From Micromonospora narathiwatensis (GTDB taxonomy: Bacteria; Actinomycetota; Actinomycetes; Mycobacteriales; Micromonosporaceae), in contig NZ_LT594324.1 of assembly GCF_900089605.1 (NCBI RefSeq), positions 1,488,001-1,552,000 on the forward strand: a stretch of 64,000 nt of DNA. The letters are read 5' to 3'. Positions 45,824-54,066 of the stretch are shown here, piece by piece; position 1 is the first letter of the stretch; every line of letters starts with the position of its first letter. Below the pieces are notes generated by a model, which was not told the DNA's origin, searched no databases, and saw nothing but the letters and a program-made list of their open reading frames with translations. The position numbers were made by a program, and so were the translations under genes.

Positions 45824-47155
45824 ATGTTGAGAAAGAGGCTCCGACTGCTCGGCGCGGCCCTGGTCGCCGCCGGGCTGACCGCTCTGGCGGCCGTCACCAC
45901 CGCGACTCCCGCCTCGGCGGCGGCGCTGACCGAGGTGACGAACTTCGGCACCAACCCGAGCAACCTGCGGATGTACCTGTACGTGCCGGACCGGGTCGCG
46001 CCGCAGCCGGCCCTGGTGGTGGCGATCCACTACTGCACCGGCACCGGACCGGCGTTCTACTCCGGCACCCAGTTCGCGTCGCTGGCCGACCGGTACGGCT
46101 ACATCGTGGTCTACCCGTCGGTCACCCGCAGCAGCCAGTGCTTCGACGTGTCCTCCCCGCAGGCGCTGCGCCGCGACGGCGGCAGCGACCCGGTGGGCAT
46201 CATGTCGATGGTCAACTACGTGCGGCAGCGCTACAACGTGGACCCGAACCGGATCTTCGCCACCGGCGTCTCGTCCGGCGCCATGATGACGAACGTCATG
46301 CTGGGGCTCTACCCCGACGTGTTCAACGCCGGCGCGGCCTTCGCCGGCGTGCCGTTCGGCTGTTTCGCCACCACCAACGGCTCCGAGTGGAACAGCGAGT
46401 GCGCCAACGGGCAGGTCATCAAGACCGCGCAGCAGTGGGGCGACCTGGTCCGCAACGCGTACCCGGGGTACTCCGGCAAGCGACCGCGGATGCAGCTCTG
46501 GCACGGCACCAACGACGAGACCCTGCGCTACCCGAACTTCGGCGAAGAGATCAAGCAGTGGACCAACCTGAACGGGTTGAGCCAGACCCCGACGTTCACC
46601 GACACCCCGCAGTCCGGCTACACCCGTACCCGGTACGGCAGCAGCGGCGGCACCGCGCCGGTCGAGGCGATCAGCATGCAGGGGGTGTCGCACAACCTCC
46701 CGGTCGACGCCGCCCAGGCGATCCGCTTCTTCGGCCTGGACACCAGCACTCCGCCGCCCACCACCGCGCCGCCCACGACCGCGCCGCCGACCACCGCGCC
46801 GCCGACCACCGCGCCGCCCACCACGCCGCCGCCGTCCGGCGGATGCCGCGTGGCGTACGTCGTGAACGCCTGGAACACCGGCCTGACCGCGGACGTGACC
46901 ATCACCAACACCGGTGCCGCGACGGTCAACGGCTGGAGCCTGGCGTTCACGCTGCCGGCCGGGCAGACCATCACCAGCGGCTGGAACGCCACGTACTCGC
47001 CGACCAGCGGTGCGGTGACCGCCCGCAACGTCTCCTACAACGCGACCATCCCGCCGAACGGGTCGGTCAGCATCGGCTTCCAGGCCAATCACACCGGCAA
47101 CACCGGGAGGCCCGCCTCGTTCACGCTCAACGGCGCCACCTGCGCAGTCGCCTGA
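45824..47155 (+). CDS. Secreted CE1/PHB-depolymerase-type esterase with CBM2
   Basis: 443 residues. A signal peptide (LRLLGAALVAAGLTALAAVT ... ASA) is followed by a CE1/LpqC-type alpha/beta hydrolase (about 35-310): LVVAIHYCTGTGPAFYSGTQ, nucleophile elbow ATGVSSGAMMTNVML and the His in GVSHNLPVD. A (PPTTA)n linker leads to a family 2 cellulose-binding module (about 345-443) with CRVAYVVNAWNTGLTADVTI and paired Cys. It probably deacetylates xylan or releases feruloyl groups while bound to cellulose. The neighbouring GH5 cellulase also carries CBM2. Confidence 0.92.
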   Translation: MLRKRLRLLGAALVAAGLTALAAVTTATPASAAALTEVTNFGTNPSNLRMYLYVPDRVAPQPALVVAIHYCTGTGPAFYSGTQFASLADRYGYIVVYPSVTRSSQCFDVSSPQALRRDGGSDPVGIMSMVNYVRQRYNVDPNRIFATGVSSGAMMTNVMLGLYPDVFNAGAAFAGVPFGCFATTNGSEWNSECANGQVIKTAQQWGDLVRNAYPGYSGKRPRMQLWHGTNDETLRYPNFGEEIKQWTNLNGLSQTPTFTDTPQSGYTRTRYGSSGGTAPVEAISMQGVSHNLPVDAAQAIRFFGLDTSTPPPTTAPPTTAPPTTAPPTTAPPTTPPPSGGCRVAYVVNAWNTGLTADVTITNTGAATVNGWSLAFTLPAGQTITSGWNATYSPTSGAVTARNVSYNATIPPNGSVSIGFQANHTGNTGRPASFTLNGATCAVA

Positions 47156-47283
47156 CGACCGGCACCGCCGGACGCCCCACGCGGGCGTCCGGCGGTGCGC
47201 GCCCGAGCGTGCCGCATGAGCCCGTTTCCGGCGGGTACGCGCAATCCGAAGGCAGCTCCACCCGGGAACGGAGGTGAACCGGA

Positions 47284-47406
47284 ATGAAGGTACGAAGCTC
47301 ACTGCGCGGGCTGAAGCGGAAGGTCAACTCGATCGTGGTACGCCGTCGAGGCAAGGTCTTCGTGCTCAACAAGGCGGATCCCCGGCAGAAGGCCCGACAG
47401 GGCTGA
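47284..47406 (+). CDS. rpmJ: Ribosomal protein L36, zinc-free (C-minus) form
   Basis: 40 residues ([20 protein letters not shown] then [19 protein letters not shown]), ATG 47284 preceded by GGAGG. Typical L36 has a C-x2-C-x12-C-x4-H zinc ribbon; here all zinc ligands are gone, marking the YkgO-like paralogue that replaces the zinc form under zinc starvation. It stands alone between secreted hydrolase genes, away from the ribosomal operons. I did not see a clear Zur box in the 130 bases upstream. Confidence 0.93.
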   Translation: MKVRSSLRGLKRKVNSIVVRRRGKVFVLNKADPRQKARQG

Positions 47407-47444
47407 CCGGGCGGGAAACACAGCTCAGGCAGTTGTTTTTGGAC

Positions 47445-47463
47445 TTTTCACAAGAGGTGAAAA
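47445..47463. repeat. AT-rich stem-loop downstream of rpmJ
   Basis: TTTTCAC (47445-47451), AAGAG and GTGAAAA (47457-47463) form a perfect 7-bp stem in an unusually AT-rich stretch. It may be a terminator for rpmJ or an operator. Confidence 0.4.
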
Positions 47464-47526
47464 AAGGCGGGCGAGAGCGCCGAAGCCATTGACATATGCC
47501 ACTGCGACAGGGAATCTCCACCCGAC

Positions 47527-47562
47527 CGGACGGGTGTCCGCGACACCGCGGACACCCGTCCG
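47527..47562 (+). terminator. Long hairpin between rpmJ and the discoidin gene
   Basis: A 16-bp perfect stem, CGGACGGGTGTCCGCG (47527-47542) with its complement at 47547-47562 and an ACAC loop, lies 120 bases after rpmJ and 33 bases before the next start. It could end rpmJ transcription or act in the leader of the next gene. Confidence 0.6.
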
Positions 47563-47595
47563 TCATCCCGGCTCCCCACCGCCACGGAGATGCCC

Positions 47596-50184
47596 ATGTC
47601 ACCGGTCCCACCGCACCGCACCCCGCCCCGGCGCCCGGCACGGCGGCTGCTCGCCGCGCTGGCGTCGCTGCTCGCCGCGACCGCGCTGGTCGCCCCGCCG
47701 TCCGCGGCCCACGCGGCCGACCCGCTGCTCTCGCAGGGCCGGCCGACCACCGCGTCGTCGGCCGAGAACGCCGGCATGTCGGCGGCGAACGCCACCGACG
47801 GCAACACCGGCACCCGCTGGTCCAGCGCCTTCAGCGATCCACAGTGGCTCCAGGTGGACCTCGGCGCCACCGCCACCGTCTCCCGGGTCGTGCTGAACTG
47901 GGAGGCCGCGTACGCGCGGGCGTACCAGATCCAGACCTCGACCGACGGCGCCACCTGGACCACGATCTGGTCCACCACCACGGGTACCGGCGGCACCGTC
48001 GACCTGACCGTCAGCGGCACCGGCCGGTACGTGCGCATGTACGGCACCGCCCGGGCCACCGCGTACGGCTACTCGCTCTGGGAGTTCCAGGTCTACGGCA
48101 GCACCGGCGGCGGCACCGGCTGCGACACCGCGACCAACGCCGCCCTGGGCCGGCCCGCGACCGCCTCCTCCACCGAGAACGCCGGCTTCCCCGCCACCGC
48201 GGCGGTCGACGGCAACCTGGGCACCCGCTGGTCCAGCGCCGCCAGCGACCCGCAGTGGCTCCAGGTCGACCTGGGCAGCGCCCGCACCCTGTGCCGGGTC
48301 GTGCTGAACTGGGAGGCCGCGTACGCGCGGGCGTACCAGATCCAGACCTCGACCGACGGCACCGGCTGGACCACCGTCTACTCCACCACCACCGGCGCCG
48401 GTGGCACCGAGACCCTCACCCTTACCGGCACCGGCCGCTACGTGCGCGTGTACGGCACCGCCCGGGCCACCGGCTACGGCTACTCGCTCTGGGAGTTCAC
48501 CGTGAACACCACCGGAGGGGGTGGCACCATCCCGGGCGGCGGGTCGCTCGGACCCAACGTGATCACCTTCGATCCGACGATGTCCAGCGCCACCATCCAG
48601 AGCCAGCTCGACACCGTCTTCCGGACCCAGGAGTCGAACCAGTTCGGCACCCAGCGGTACGCGCTGATGTTCAAGCCCGGTGACTACAGCGGGATCAACG
48701 CGCAGATCGGCTTCTACACCTCGATCATGGGGCTCGGTCGGAACCCCGGCGACGTGCGCATCCACGGTGACATCACCGTCGACGCCGGCTGGTTCAACGG
48801 CAACGCCACCCAGAACTTCTGGCGCTCGGCGGCCAACATGCAGGTGTTCCCGTCCGCCGGGTTCACCCGCTGGGCCGTCTCCCAGGCCGCGCCGTTCCGG
48901 CGGATGGACATCCAGGGCAACCTGAACCTGGCCCCCAACGGCTACGGCTGGGCCAGCGGCGGGTACATCGCCGACAGCCGGGTCACCGGCACCGTGCAGC
49001 CGTACTCGCAGCAGCAGTGGTACACCCGGGACAGCAACGTCGGCGGCTTCCAGAACGCGGTGTGGAACATGGTCCAGTCCGGCGTCGTGGGTGCACCCGC
49101 CACCAGCTTCCCCAACCCGCCCTACACCACCCTCGCCCAGACCCCGGTCAGCCGGGACGCGCCGTACCTCTACCTCGACGCGTCCGGCAACTACCAGGTC
49201 TTCGTACCGTCCACCCGGACGAACGCCTCCGGGGCCTCCTGGCTGGGCGGCGCCACCCCCGGCACCGCCATCCCGCTGAGCCAGTTCTACGTGGCGCGCC
49301 CCAGCGACTCCACGGCGACCATCAACGCCGCCCTGGCGCAGGGGCTGAACCTGCTGTTCACCCCCGGGGTCTACCCGGTCACCCAGACCATCGCCGTCAA
49401 CCGGCCGGGCACCGTGGTCCTCGGCATCGGCTTCCCGACGCTGATCCCGCAGAACGGCGTCACCGCCATGTCGGTGGCCGACGTCGACGGGGTCCGGCTG
49501 GCCGGAATGCTCTTCGACGCCGGACCGGTCAACTCGCCGGTCCTGCTCCAGGTCGGGCCCACCGGCTCGACCGCGAGCCACGCCGCCAACCCCACCTCGG
49601 TCCAGGACGTCTTCTTCCGCATCGGCGGCGCCGGCGCGGGCAAGGCCACCACCAGCCTGGTGGTCAACCAGAACGACACCCTGATCGACCACATCTGGGC
49701 CTGGCGGGCCGACCACGGCACCGGCGTGGGCTGGACCGTCAACACCGCCGACACCGGCCTGATCGTCAACGGGAACAACGTCACCGCGCTCGGCCTCTTC
49801 GTCGAGCACTACCAGAAGTACGAGGTGATCTGGAACGGCAACAACGGCCGGACCGTCTTCTTCCAGAACGAGCTGCCGTACGACCCGCCCAACGCCGGCG
49901 CCTGGATGAACGGCTCGATGGTGGGCTACGCCGCCTTCAAGGTGGCCAACGCGGTCACCTCGTTCGAGGGCTGGGGGATGGGCAGCTACTGCTACTTCAA
50001 CGTCGACCCGACCATCGCCGCGTACCACGGCTTCGAGGCGCCGAACGCGGCCGGCGTCCGGTTCCACGACCTGCTCACCGTCTCGTTGGGCGGCAACGGG
50101 TCGATCACGCACGTCATCAACGACACCGGCGCCACGGCGCAGGGCACCAACACCGTGCCGGTGTACCTGGTCAACTACCCCTGA
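47596..50184 (+). CDS. Secreted protein with two F5/8C domains and a beta-helix domain
   Basis: 862 residues from ATG 47596 (GGAG at 47586-47589; the ATG at 47590 overlaps that spacing). An arginine-containing signal peptide ends near AAHA. Two discoidin (F5/8 type C) domains follow at about 38-175 and 180-312, near-duplicates sharing QVDLG, VLNWEAAYARAYQIQTSTDG and YGYSLWEF. A Gly-rich linker leads to a large C-terminal domain (about 325-862) resembling right-handed beta-helix polysaccharide enzymes (IQSQLDTVFRTQESNQFGTQ; ATINAALAQGLNLLFTPGVY). The catalytic class is not clear from sequence; a glycan-active enzyme is inferred from neighbours. Confidence 0.82.
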   Translation: MSPVPPHRTPPRRPARRLLAALASLLAATALVAPPSAAHAADPLLSQGRPTTASSAENAGMSAANATDGNTGTRWSSAFSDPQWLQVDLGATATVSRVVLNWEAAYARAYQIQTSTDGATWTTIWSTTTGTGGTVDLTVSGTGRYVRMYGTARATAYGYSLWEFQVYGSTGGGTGCDTATNAALGRPATASSTENAGFPATAAVDGNLGTRWSSAASDPQWLQVDLGSARTLCRVVLNWEAAYARAYQIQTSTDGTGWTTVYSTTTGAGGTETLTLTGTGRYVRVYGTARATGYGYSLWEFTVNTTGGGGTIPGGGSLGPNVITFDPTMSSATIQSQLDTVFRTQESNQFGTQRYALMFKPGDYSGINAQIGFYTSIMGLGRNPGDVRIHGDITVDAGWFNGNATQNFWRSAANMQVFPSAGFTRWAVSQAAPFRRMDIQGNLNLAPNGYGWASGGYIADSRVTGTVQPYSQQQWYTRDSNVGGFQNAVWNMVQSGVVGAPATSFPNPPYTTLAQTPVSRDAPYLYLDASGNYQVFVPSTRTNASGASWLGGATPGTAIPLSQFYVARPSDSTATINAALAQGLNLLFTPGVYPVTQTIAVNRPGTVVLGIGFPTLIPQNGVTAMSVADVDGVRLAGMLFDAGPVNSPVLLQVGPTGSTASHAANPTSVQDVFFRIGGAGAGKATTSLVVNQNDTLIDHIWAWRADHGTGVGWTVNTADTGLIVNGNNVTALGLFVEHYQKYEVIWNGNNGRTVFFQNELPYDPPNAGAWMNGSMVGYAAFKVANAVTSFEGWGMGSYCYFNVDPTIAAYHGFEAPNAAGVRFHDLLTVSLGGNGSITHVINDTGATAQGTNTVPVYLVNYP

Positions 50185-50193
50185 TCCGGCCGT

Positions 50194-50294
50194 GGGCGGC
50201 GCGGTCGCCGCGCCGCCCCCGACCGCCGGGGCCACCGCCCCGACCCGCGCCGGGTCAACGTCCGGCGGCGGCCCACGCCGGGCCGCCGCCGGAC
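50194..50294. terminator. Two hairpins between convergent secreted-enzyme genes
   Basis: GGGCGGCGCGG/CCGCGCCGCCC (50194-50218, TCG loop) and GTCCGGCGGCGGCCC/GGGCCGCCGCCGGAC (50260-50294, five-base loop) are perfect stems. They probably terminate the discoidin and GH5 genes respectively. Confidence 0.75.
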
Positions 50295-50301
50295 GAACCG
50301 G

Positions 50302-51765
50302 TCAGCTGGTGGGGAAGTTGTCCGGGGTACGGATGCGGCTGCGCATGTAGTTCCCCGACGTGGTCAGGTTCGCCGTGCCGGCGTACTGGCCGCCGGCGCA
50401 GGTGCCCGGCCGGAACGCGGCGCTGCCCTCGTTGGCGTCGGAGTACGTCCAGTTCGCGTAGCTGATCTTCAGCCGGTCGAGCAGGTCGAGCCAGGCGTTG
50501 CTGCTGGCCGTGTCGACCGCCCCGTCGCCGGTGTAGGTGACGGTGCCGAACTCGGTGACGAACAGCGGGATCCGGGACGCGGCCCGCTGCACCTCGTTGC
50601 GGTAGTTGTCCTTGTGCGACGCGGCGTAGAAGTGGAACGTGTACATGATGTTGCTGGCCCGGACCGGGTTGTTGACAATCTCGTCGGAGTTGCCGCCCTC
50701 GGAGACGCCCAGGGACGACCAGCCGCGGGTGCCGACGAGGACGACGGCGTCCGGGTGGTTGGCCCGGATGACCGGGATCACCTGCTCGGCGTAGTTCTTG
50801 ATGGTGGTCCAGCTGACGCCGTTCGGCTCGTTGGTGATCTCGTAGATCACGTTCTTCTTGCCGGCGTTGCGGGCCGAGACCGCGGCGAAGAAGGTCTTCG
50901 CCCGCTCCAGGTTGTACGTCGGGTCACCGGGCGTCAGGGTGTGGAAGTCGATCAGCGCGTACATGCCGCGCGCCGTGGCCTTGTCCACCAGGTTGTTGAC
51001 CTGGTTGGTGAAGCCGGTCGGGTTGGTCTCGTAGCCCTGCTCCTGCACGTACATGGAGATCCGCAGCAGGTCGGCCTGCCAGTCGTTGGCGAGGGCGTCG
51101 AGCGAGGCGTCGTTGTAGCAGTTGGCGAACCACTGCAACCCGTGGGTGCTCATGCCGCGCAACTGGATCGGCCGGCCGTACTGGTTGCAGAGGTTGACCC
51201 CGCAGACGCGCAGCTGGCCGTTGATGGCCGCCGGGGTGGTGCCGGTCGGCGGCGGAGTGGTCGGCGGCGGGGTCGTCGGCGGGGGCGTGCTGGGCGGGGG
51301 AGCGGTGGTCGGCGGCGGCGTGCTGGGCGGGGTGGTGGTGCTGCCGGTGCAGGTCGTGCCGTTGAGGGTGAACGCGGTCGGGGCCGGGTTGGCGGTGGTC
51401 CAGGTGCCGTTGAAGCCGACGGTGGTGCTCGCCCCGGTGGCCAGCGCGCCGTTGTAGTCGAGGCTCTTCGCGGTGACCGCGCTGCCGCTCTGCTGGAAGG
51501 TCGCCGACCAGCCCTGGGTGACGCGCTGCCCGGAGTTGGGGAAGGTGAAGCCGAGCGTCCACTGGTTCACCGGGTCGCCCAGGTTCTTGATGGTGATGTT
51601 GGCGGTGAACCCGCCCTGCCAGTCGTTGGTCGTGTAGGTGACGGCGCAGCCGGTCGCGGCCATGGCGTTGGTCGACGGCAGCAGGGCCGCCCCGGCCAGG
51701 GCGAGCGTGCCGACGGCGCCGGCCGCGAGCAGGGAGCGCCGTGACGGGCGCGGAATCGTGGTCAT
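50302..51765 (-). CDS. Secreted GH5 endoglucanase with N-terminal CBM2
   Basis: 487 residues from ATG 51765. The twin-arginine-type signal (PRPSRRSLLAAGAVG ... AMA) suggests Tat export. A family 2 cellulose-binding module (about 38-140) has GCAVTYTTNDWQGGFTANIT and a closing Cys. A Pro/Thr linker (PPSTPPPTTAPPPSTPPPTT) follows, then a GH5_2 catalytic domain (about 180-487): LRGMSTHGLQWF, LLRISMYVQEQGY, acid/base Glu in VIYEITNEPNGVSW, YTFHFYAASHK, and nucleophile Glu in PLFVTEFGTV. It cleaves internal beta-1,4-glucan bonds of cellulose. A CebR-type operator is 85 bases upstream. Confidence 0.95.
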   Translation of the reverse strand: MTTIPRPSRRSLLAAGAVGTLALAGAALLPSTNAMAATGCAVTYTTNDWQGGFTANITIKNLGDPVNQWTLGFTFPNSGQRVTQGWSATFQQSGSAVTAKSLDYNGALATGASTTVGFNGTWTTANPAPTAFTLNGTTCTGSTTTPPSTPPPTTAPPPSTPPPTTPPPTTPPPTGTTPAAINGQLRVCGVNLCNQYGRPIQLRGMSTHGLQWFANCYNDASLDALANDWQADLLRISMYVQEQGYETNPTGFTNQVNNLVDKATARGMYALIDFHTLTPGDPTYNLERAKTFFAAVSARNAGKKNVIYEITNEPNGVSWTTIKNYAEQVIPVIRANHPDAVVLVGTRGWSSLGVSEGGNSDEIVNNPVRASNIMYTFHFYAASHKDNYRNEVQRAASRIPLFVTEFGTVTYTGDGAVDTASSNAWLDLLDRLKISYANWTYSDANEGSAAFRPGTCAGGQYAGTANLTTSGNYMRSRIRTPDNFPTS

Positions 51766-51849
51766 GCGGGATCGTCCCATCTGGTGGGTGGTGGTGAGTC
51801 ATGGCGGTGCCGTCGCGAACTCGCCCGGACAGTCCGGCGCGGCAAGCCT

Positions 51850-51863
51850 CGGGAGCGCTCCCA
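51850..51863 (-). promoter_or_regulatory. CebR-type operator upstream of the GH5 cellulase
   Basis: CGGGAGCGCTCCCA matches 13 of 14 bases of the TGGGAGCGCTCCCA palindrome bound by the LacI-family cellulose-utilisation repressor CebR in actinomycetes. Cello-oligosaccharides release the repressor. Confidence 0.8.
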
Positions 51864-51907
51864 CGAGAGAGTAGAGGGGCCCGTGGCGCAGTGCAACACA
51901 TCGACGG

Positions 51908-52642
51908 TTACGCCTTGACCGCCTTGACGATGGCGGGGATGGAACCGATCAGCAGGACCAGCGCCCAGACGACCGCCACCACGGCGAAGACCAGCGCGCC
52001 GAGGTCGTCGGTGATGCTGACCAGGATCACCGGCACCAGCCGGTGCAGGAACTCCAGCACCACCGTGCACAGCAGCGTGGTCAGCGCCAGCAGCACCAGG
52101 CCCTTGTTCTGGACGAAACGCGGCTGGGCGAGCAGCAGCAGGCCGGCCCAGACCAGCTTCAGCAGCAGCACCAGGCCGAGCAGCACGCCCGCGTCGCCGA
52201 CCGGGAAGAACCCCCACACCACCAGGTACGCCAGCGTGCCGAACGGCGCCGCCAGGAAGAGCGAGACCATCACGGTCAGCTCGACGAAGGCCACGATCAG
52301 CAGGACCACCGACACGATCAGCAGCACGATCGAGAAGACCAGGGTGGCCGCGCCCTGCACCCGGCCCTGGACCCGTTCCGGCACCACCAGGCTCAGGCAG
52401 AACAGCCCGGTGGTCCAGAGCGCCACCACGTCGATCAGGGCCAGGTGACCGGTGCCCCGGCCGGAGGGCTGGGCGACCCGCCCGACGTCATCGAGTTCCA
52501 CGCCGAGCTGGCCGGCGCTGTCCCGCAGCGCCCCGCCCGCGTCGCCGCCGCCGGTGAGCAGCGCCGCGCCCAGTTCCAGCCCCACCACCAGGGCCACCGC
52601 GAGCAGCGCCAGCAGCAGGAACGGTCTGCGCAGCTCACCCAT
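51908..52642 (-). CDS. Polytopic membrane protein at the 3' end of the eCIS operon
   Basis: 244 residues with about six hydrophobic segments (LLLALLAVALVVGLELGAAL, TLVFSIVLLIVSVVLLIVAF, and others). An early loop (about 32-62) is Gly/Asp-rich and predicted outside the membrane. No family recognised. It lies 30 bases downstream of the 158-residue gene on the same strand, so it probably belongs to the injection-system transcript. Whether it serves the particle is unknown. Confidence 0.65.
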   Translation of the reverse strand: MGELRRPFLLLALLAVALVVGLELGAALLTGGGDAGGALRDSAGQLGVELDDVGRVAQPSGRGTGHLALIDVVALWTTGLFCLSLVVPERVQGRVQGAATLVFSIVLLIVSVVLLIVAFVELTVMVSLFLAAPFGTLAYLVVWGFFPVGDAGVLLGLVLLLKLVWAGLLLLAQPRFVQNKGLVLLALTTLLCTVVLEFLHRLVPVILVSITDDLGALVFAVVAVVWALVLLIGSIPAIVKAVKA

Positions 52643-52672
52643 GGCGTACCTCCGGGCCGGGCGGCCTCACGG

Positions 52673-53149
52673 TCAGGACCGGGCGACGACGACCGTGCAT
52701 CCGCCACCTCCCGGGCAGGTCAGGACGACGTCGACGGCCCGGTCCACGGCCACCCGCGCCAGCGCCGTACCGTCCGCGCCGGGCGTCACCTCGTCGTGCA
52801 CGGTGACGTCGGCGTCGCCGGGCGCGGTAGCGGTCACCACGAACGGCGCCCGGCTGCGCAGCACCAGGCTGCGCAGCCCGCCCGGGTCGGCGACCCGCAG
52901 CAGGCAGCCGGAGGTGAAGGCGACCACCGTGCCCTCGGCGGACGCGGTCGGCGGTGCGGCGGGCGGCACGCAGTCGGCGGTGACCGTGGCCGGGTCGACC
53001 GTGGCGGCGCGACCGCCGAGCCGGCCCAGCCAGCCGGGCCCGGCGGTCGGATCCCCCCGATCGTGCCGGCCCCCGGCCGCCGCTACCAGGTACAGCGCCG
53101 CCAGCAACCCGGCCAGCGCCGCCAGCAGGACCTTCTGCCGTCCGCTCAT
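52673..53149 (-). CDS. Membrane-anchored hypothetical protein in the eCIS operon
   Basis: 158 residues. One N-terminal helix (VLLAALAGLLAALYLVAAAG) is followed by an extracytoplasmic region of about 130 residues with three Cys (TADCVPPAAPP, TSGCLLRVADP, LTCPGGGGC) and a beta-rich pattern. The start overlaps the stop of the upstream bitopic gene (ATGA). It could be a small beta-sandwich on the outer face of the membrane. No family recognised. Confidence 0.65.
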   Translation of the reverse strand: MSGRQKVLLAALAGLLAALYLVAAAGGRHDRGDPTAGPGWLGRLGGRAATVDPATVTADCVPPAAPPTASAEGTVVAFTSGCLLRVADPGGLRSLVLRSRAPFVVTATAPGDADVTVHDEVTPGADGTALARVAVDRAVDVVLTCPGGGGCTVVVARS

Positions 53150-54066
53150 GGCTGTAGGAGCTGGGTGAACCGGAGCTGGTCGACGCCGGCGTAGTACCGG
53201 TCGGTGCCCTGTGTCTTGCCCACCACCGCCAGGGTGACCTGGTGCGGACCCTTGACCAGGGTGAGGGTGGCGACGTCGATCCAGTCGGTGCGTACCACGG
53301 TGGGGGTGAAGCCGAAGAACGGTTCCCCGACCTGTCGGCCGTCCACCAGGAAGACGGTGTTGGCGTAGTCGTAGGACGTGGTGCGTACCGTCGAGAAGCG
53401 CCAGGTGCCGTCGACCGGGAGATTCACGGTGACCGTCACCCGGTCACCGACGGCCCGCCCCTGGAAGAACAGCTGGGCGTCGCCGGACCAGGTCACCCCG
53501 CAACAGTTCGGCTGGGCGACCACCTCGGCCTTGACGCCGGTCGACTCGACCGCCGCGCCCGACACCAGGCTCTCCGCCTCCACGGTCACCACCTCGGCCC
53601 GGGGCGGCGGCGCCGGAGGCTCGCCGTCCCGGGAGACCAGCCAGACCACCACCCCGGCCACCACCAGCACCAGCGCCGCCGCGGCCGCCAGCCACGGCCA
53701 CGGCGTGCGCTTCGGGGGTACGACCGCCTGCACGTCGTACGTCACCCGGCCGCTGGAGCGGGAACTCTCCTCCGGCGCGGTGTTCGCCGAGTACGCGAAC
53801 CCGGTCATGTCGTAGCGCCGGGGCGGGGTGCCCGCCGGCACGGCCAGTCGGACCAGGAACGAGACCGAACCCTGCCCGGGCACCACCCGCTGGGGTTCGG
53901 CGACGGTGAACCAGGCGCGCTGACCGCCCTCGCCGGGTGCCACGTCGAAGACCACGGTGTCCGGGGCCCGGCCCGGGTTGGAGACGGTGAAGGTCAACTC
54001 ACCGCTGTTGCGGGCGTCCAGGGTGAACTGCCCGGCGGCGGCGACGACGGCCCATTCGGTGGTCAT
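53146..54066 (-). CDS. Bitopic membrane protein with a carbohydrate-binding-like domain
   Basis: 306 residues from ATG 54066 (ATGA overlap with the gpI-like gene). Residues 1-115 read as an Ig-like/NEW3-type beta-sandwich (GELTFTVSNPGRAPDTVVFD; FLVRLAVPAGTPPRRYDMTG). A helix at about 121-143 (PWPWLAAAAALVLVVAGVVV) is the only membrane segment. The C-terminal 150 residues resemble a CBM6/35-type module (VTVEAESLVSGAAVESTG at its start, YYAGVDQLRF at its end). With no signal peptide, the N-terminal domain is probably cytoplasmic and the CBM-like domain outside. Coupling to the baseplate genes suggests a membrane anchor for the particle. Confidence 0.75.
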   Translation of the reverse strand: MTTEWAVVAAAGQFTLDARNSGELTFTVSNPGRAPDTVVFDVAPGEGGQRAWFTVAEPQRVVPGQGSVSFLVRLAVPAGTPPRRYDMTGFAYSANTAPEESSRSSGRVTYDVQAVVPPKRTPWPWLAAAAALVLVVAGVVVWLVSRDGEPPAPPPRAEVVTVEAESLVSGAAVESTGVKAEVVAQPNCCGVTWSGDAQLFFQGRAVGDRVTVTVNLPVDGTWRFSTVRTTSYDYANTVFLVDGRQVGEPFFGFTPTVVRTDWIDVATLTLVKGPHQVTLAVVGKTQGTDRYYAGVDQLRFTQLLQP

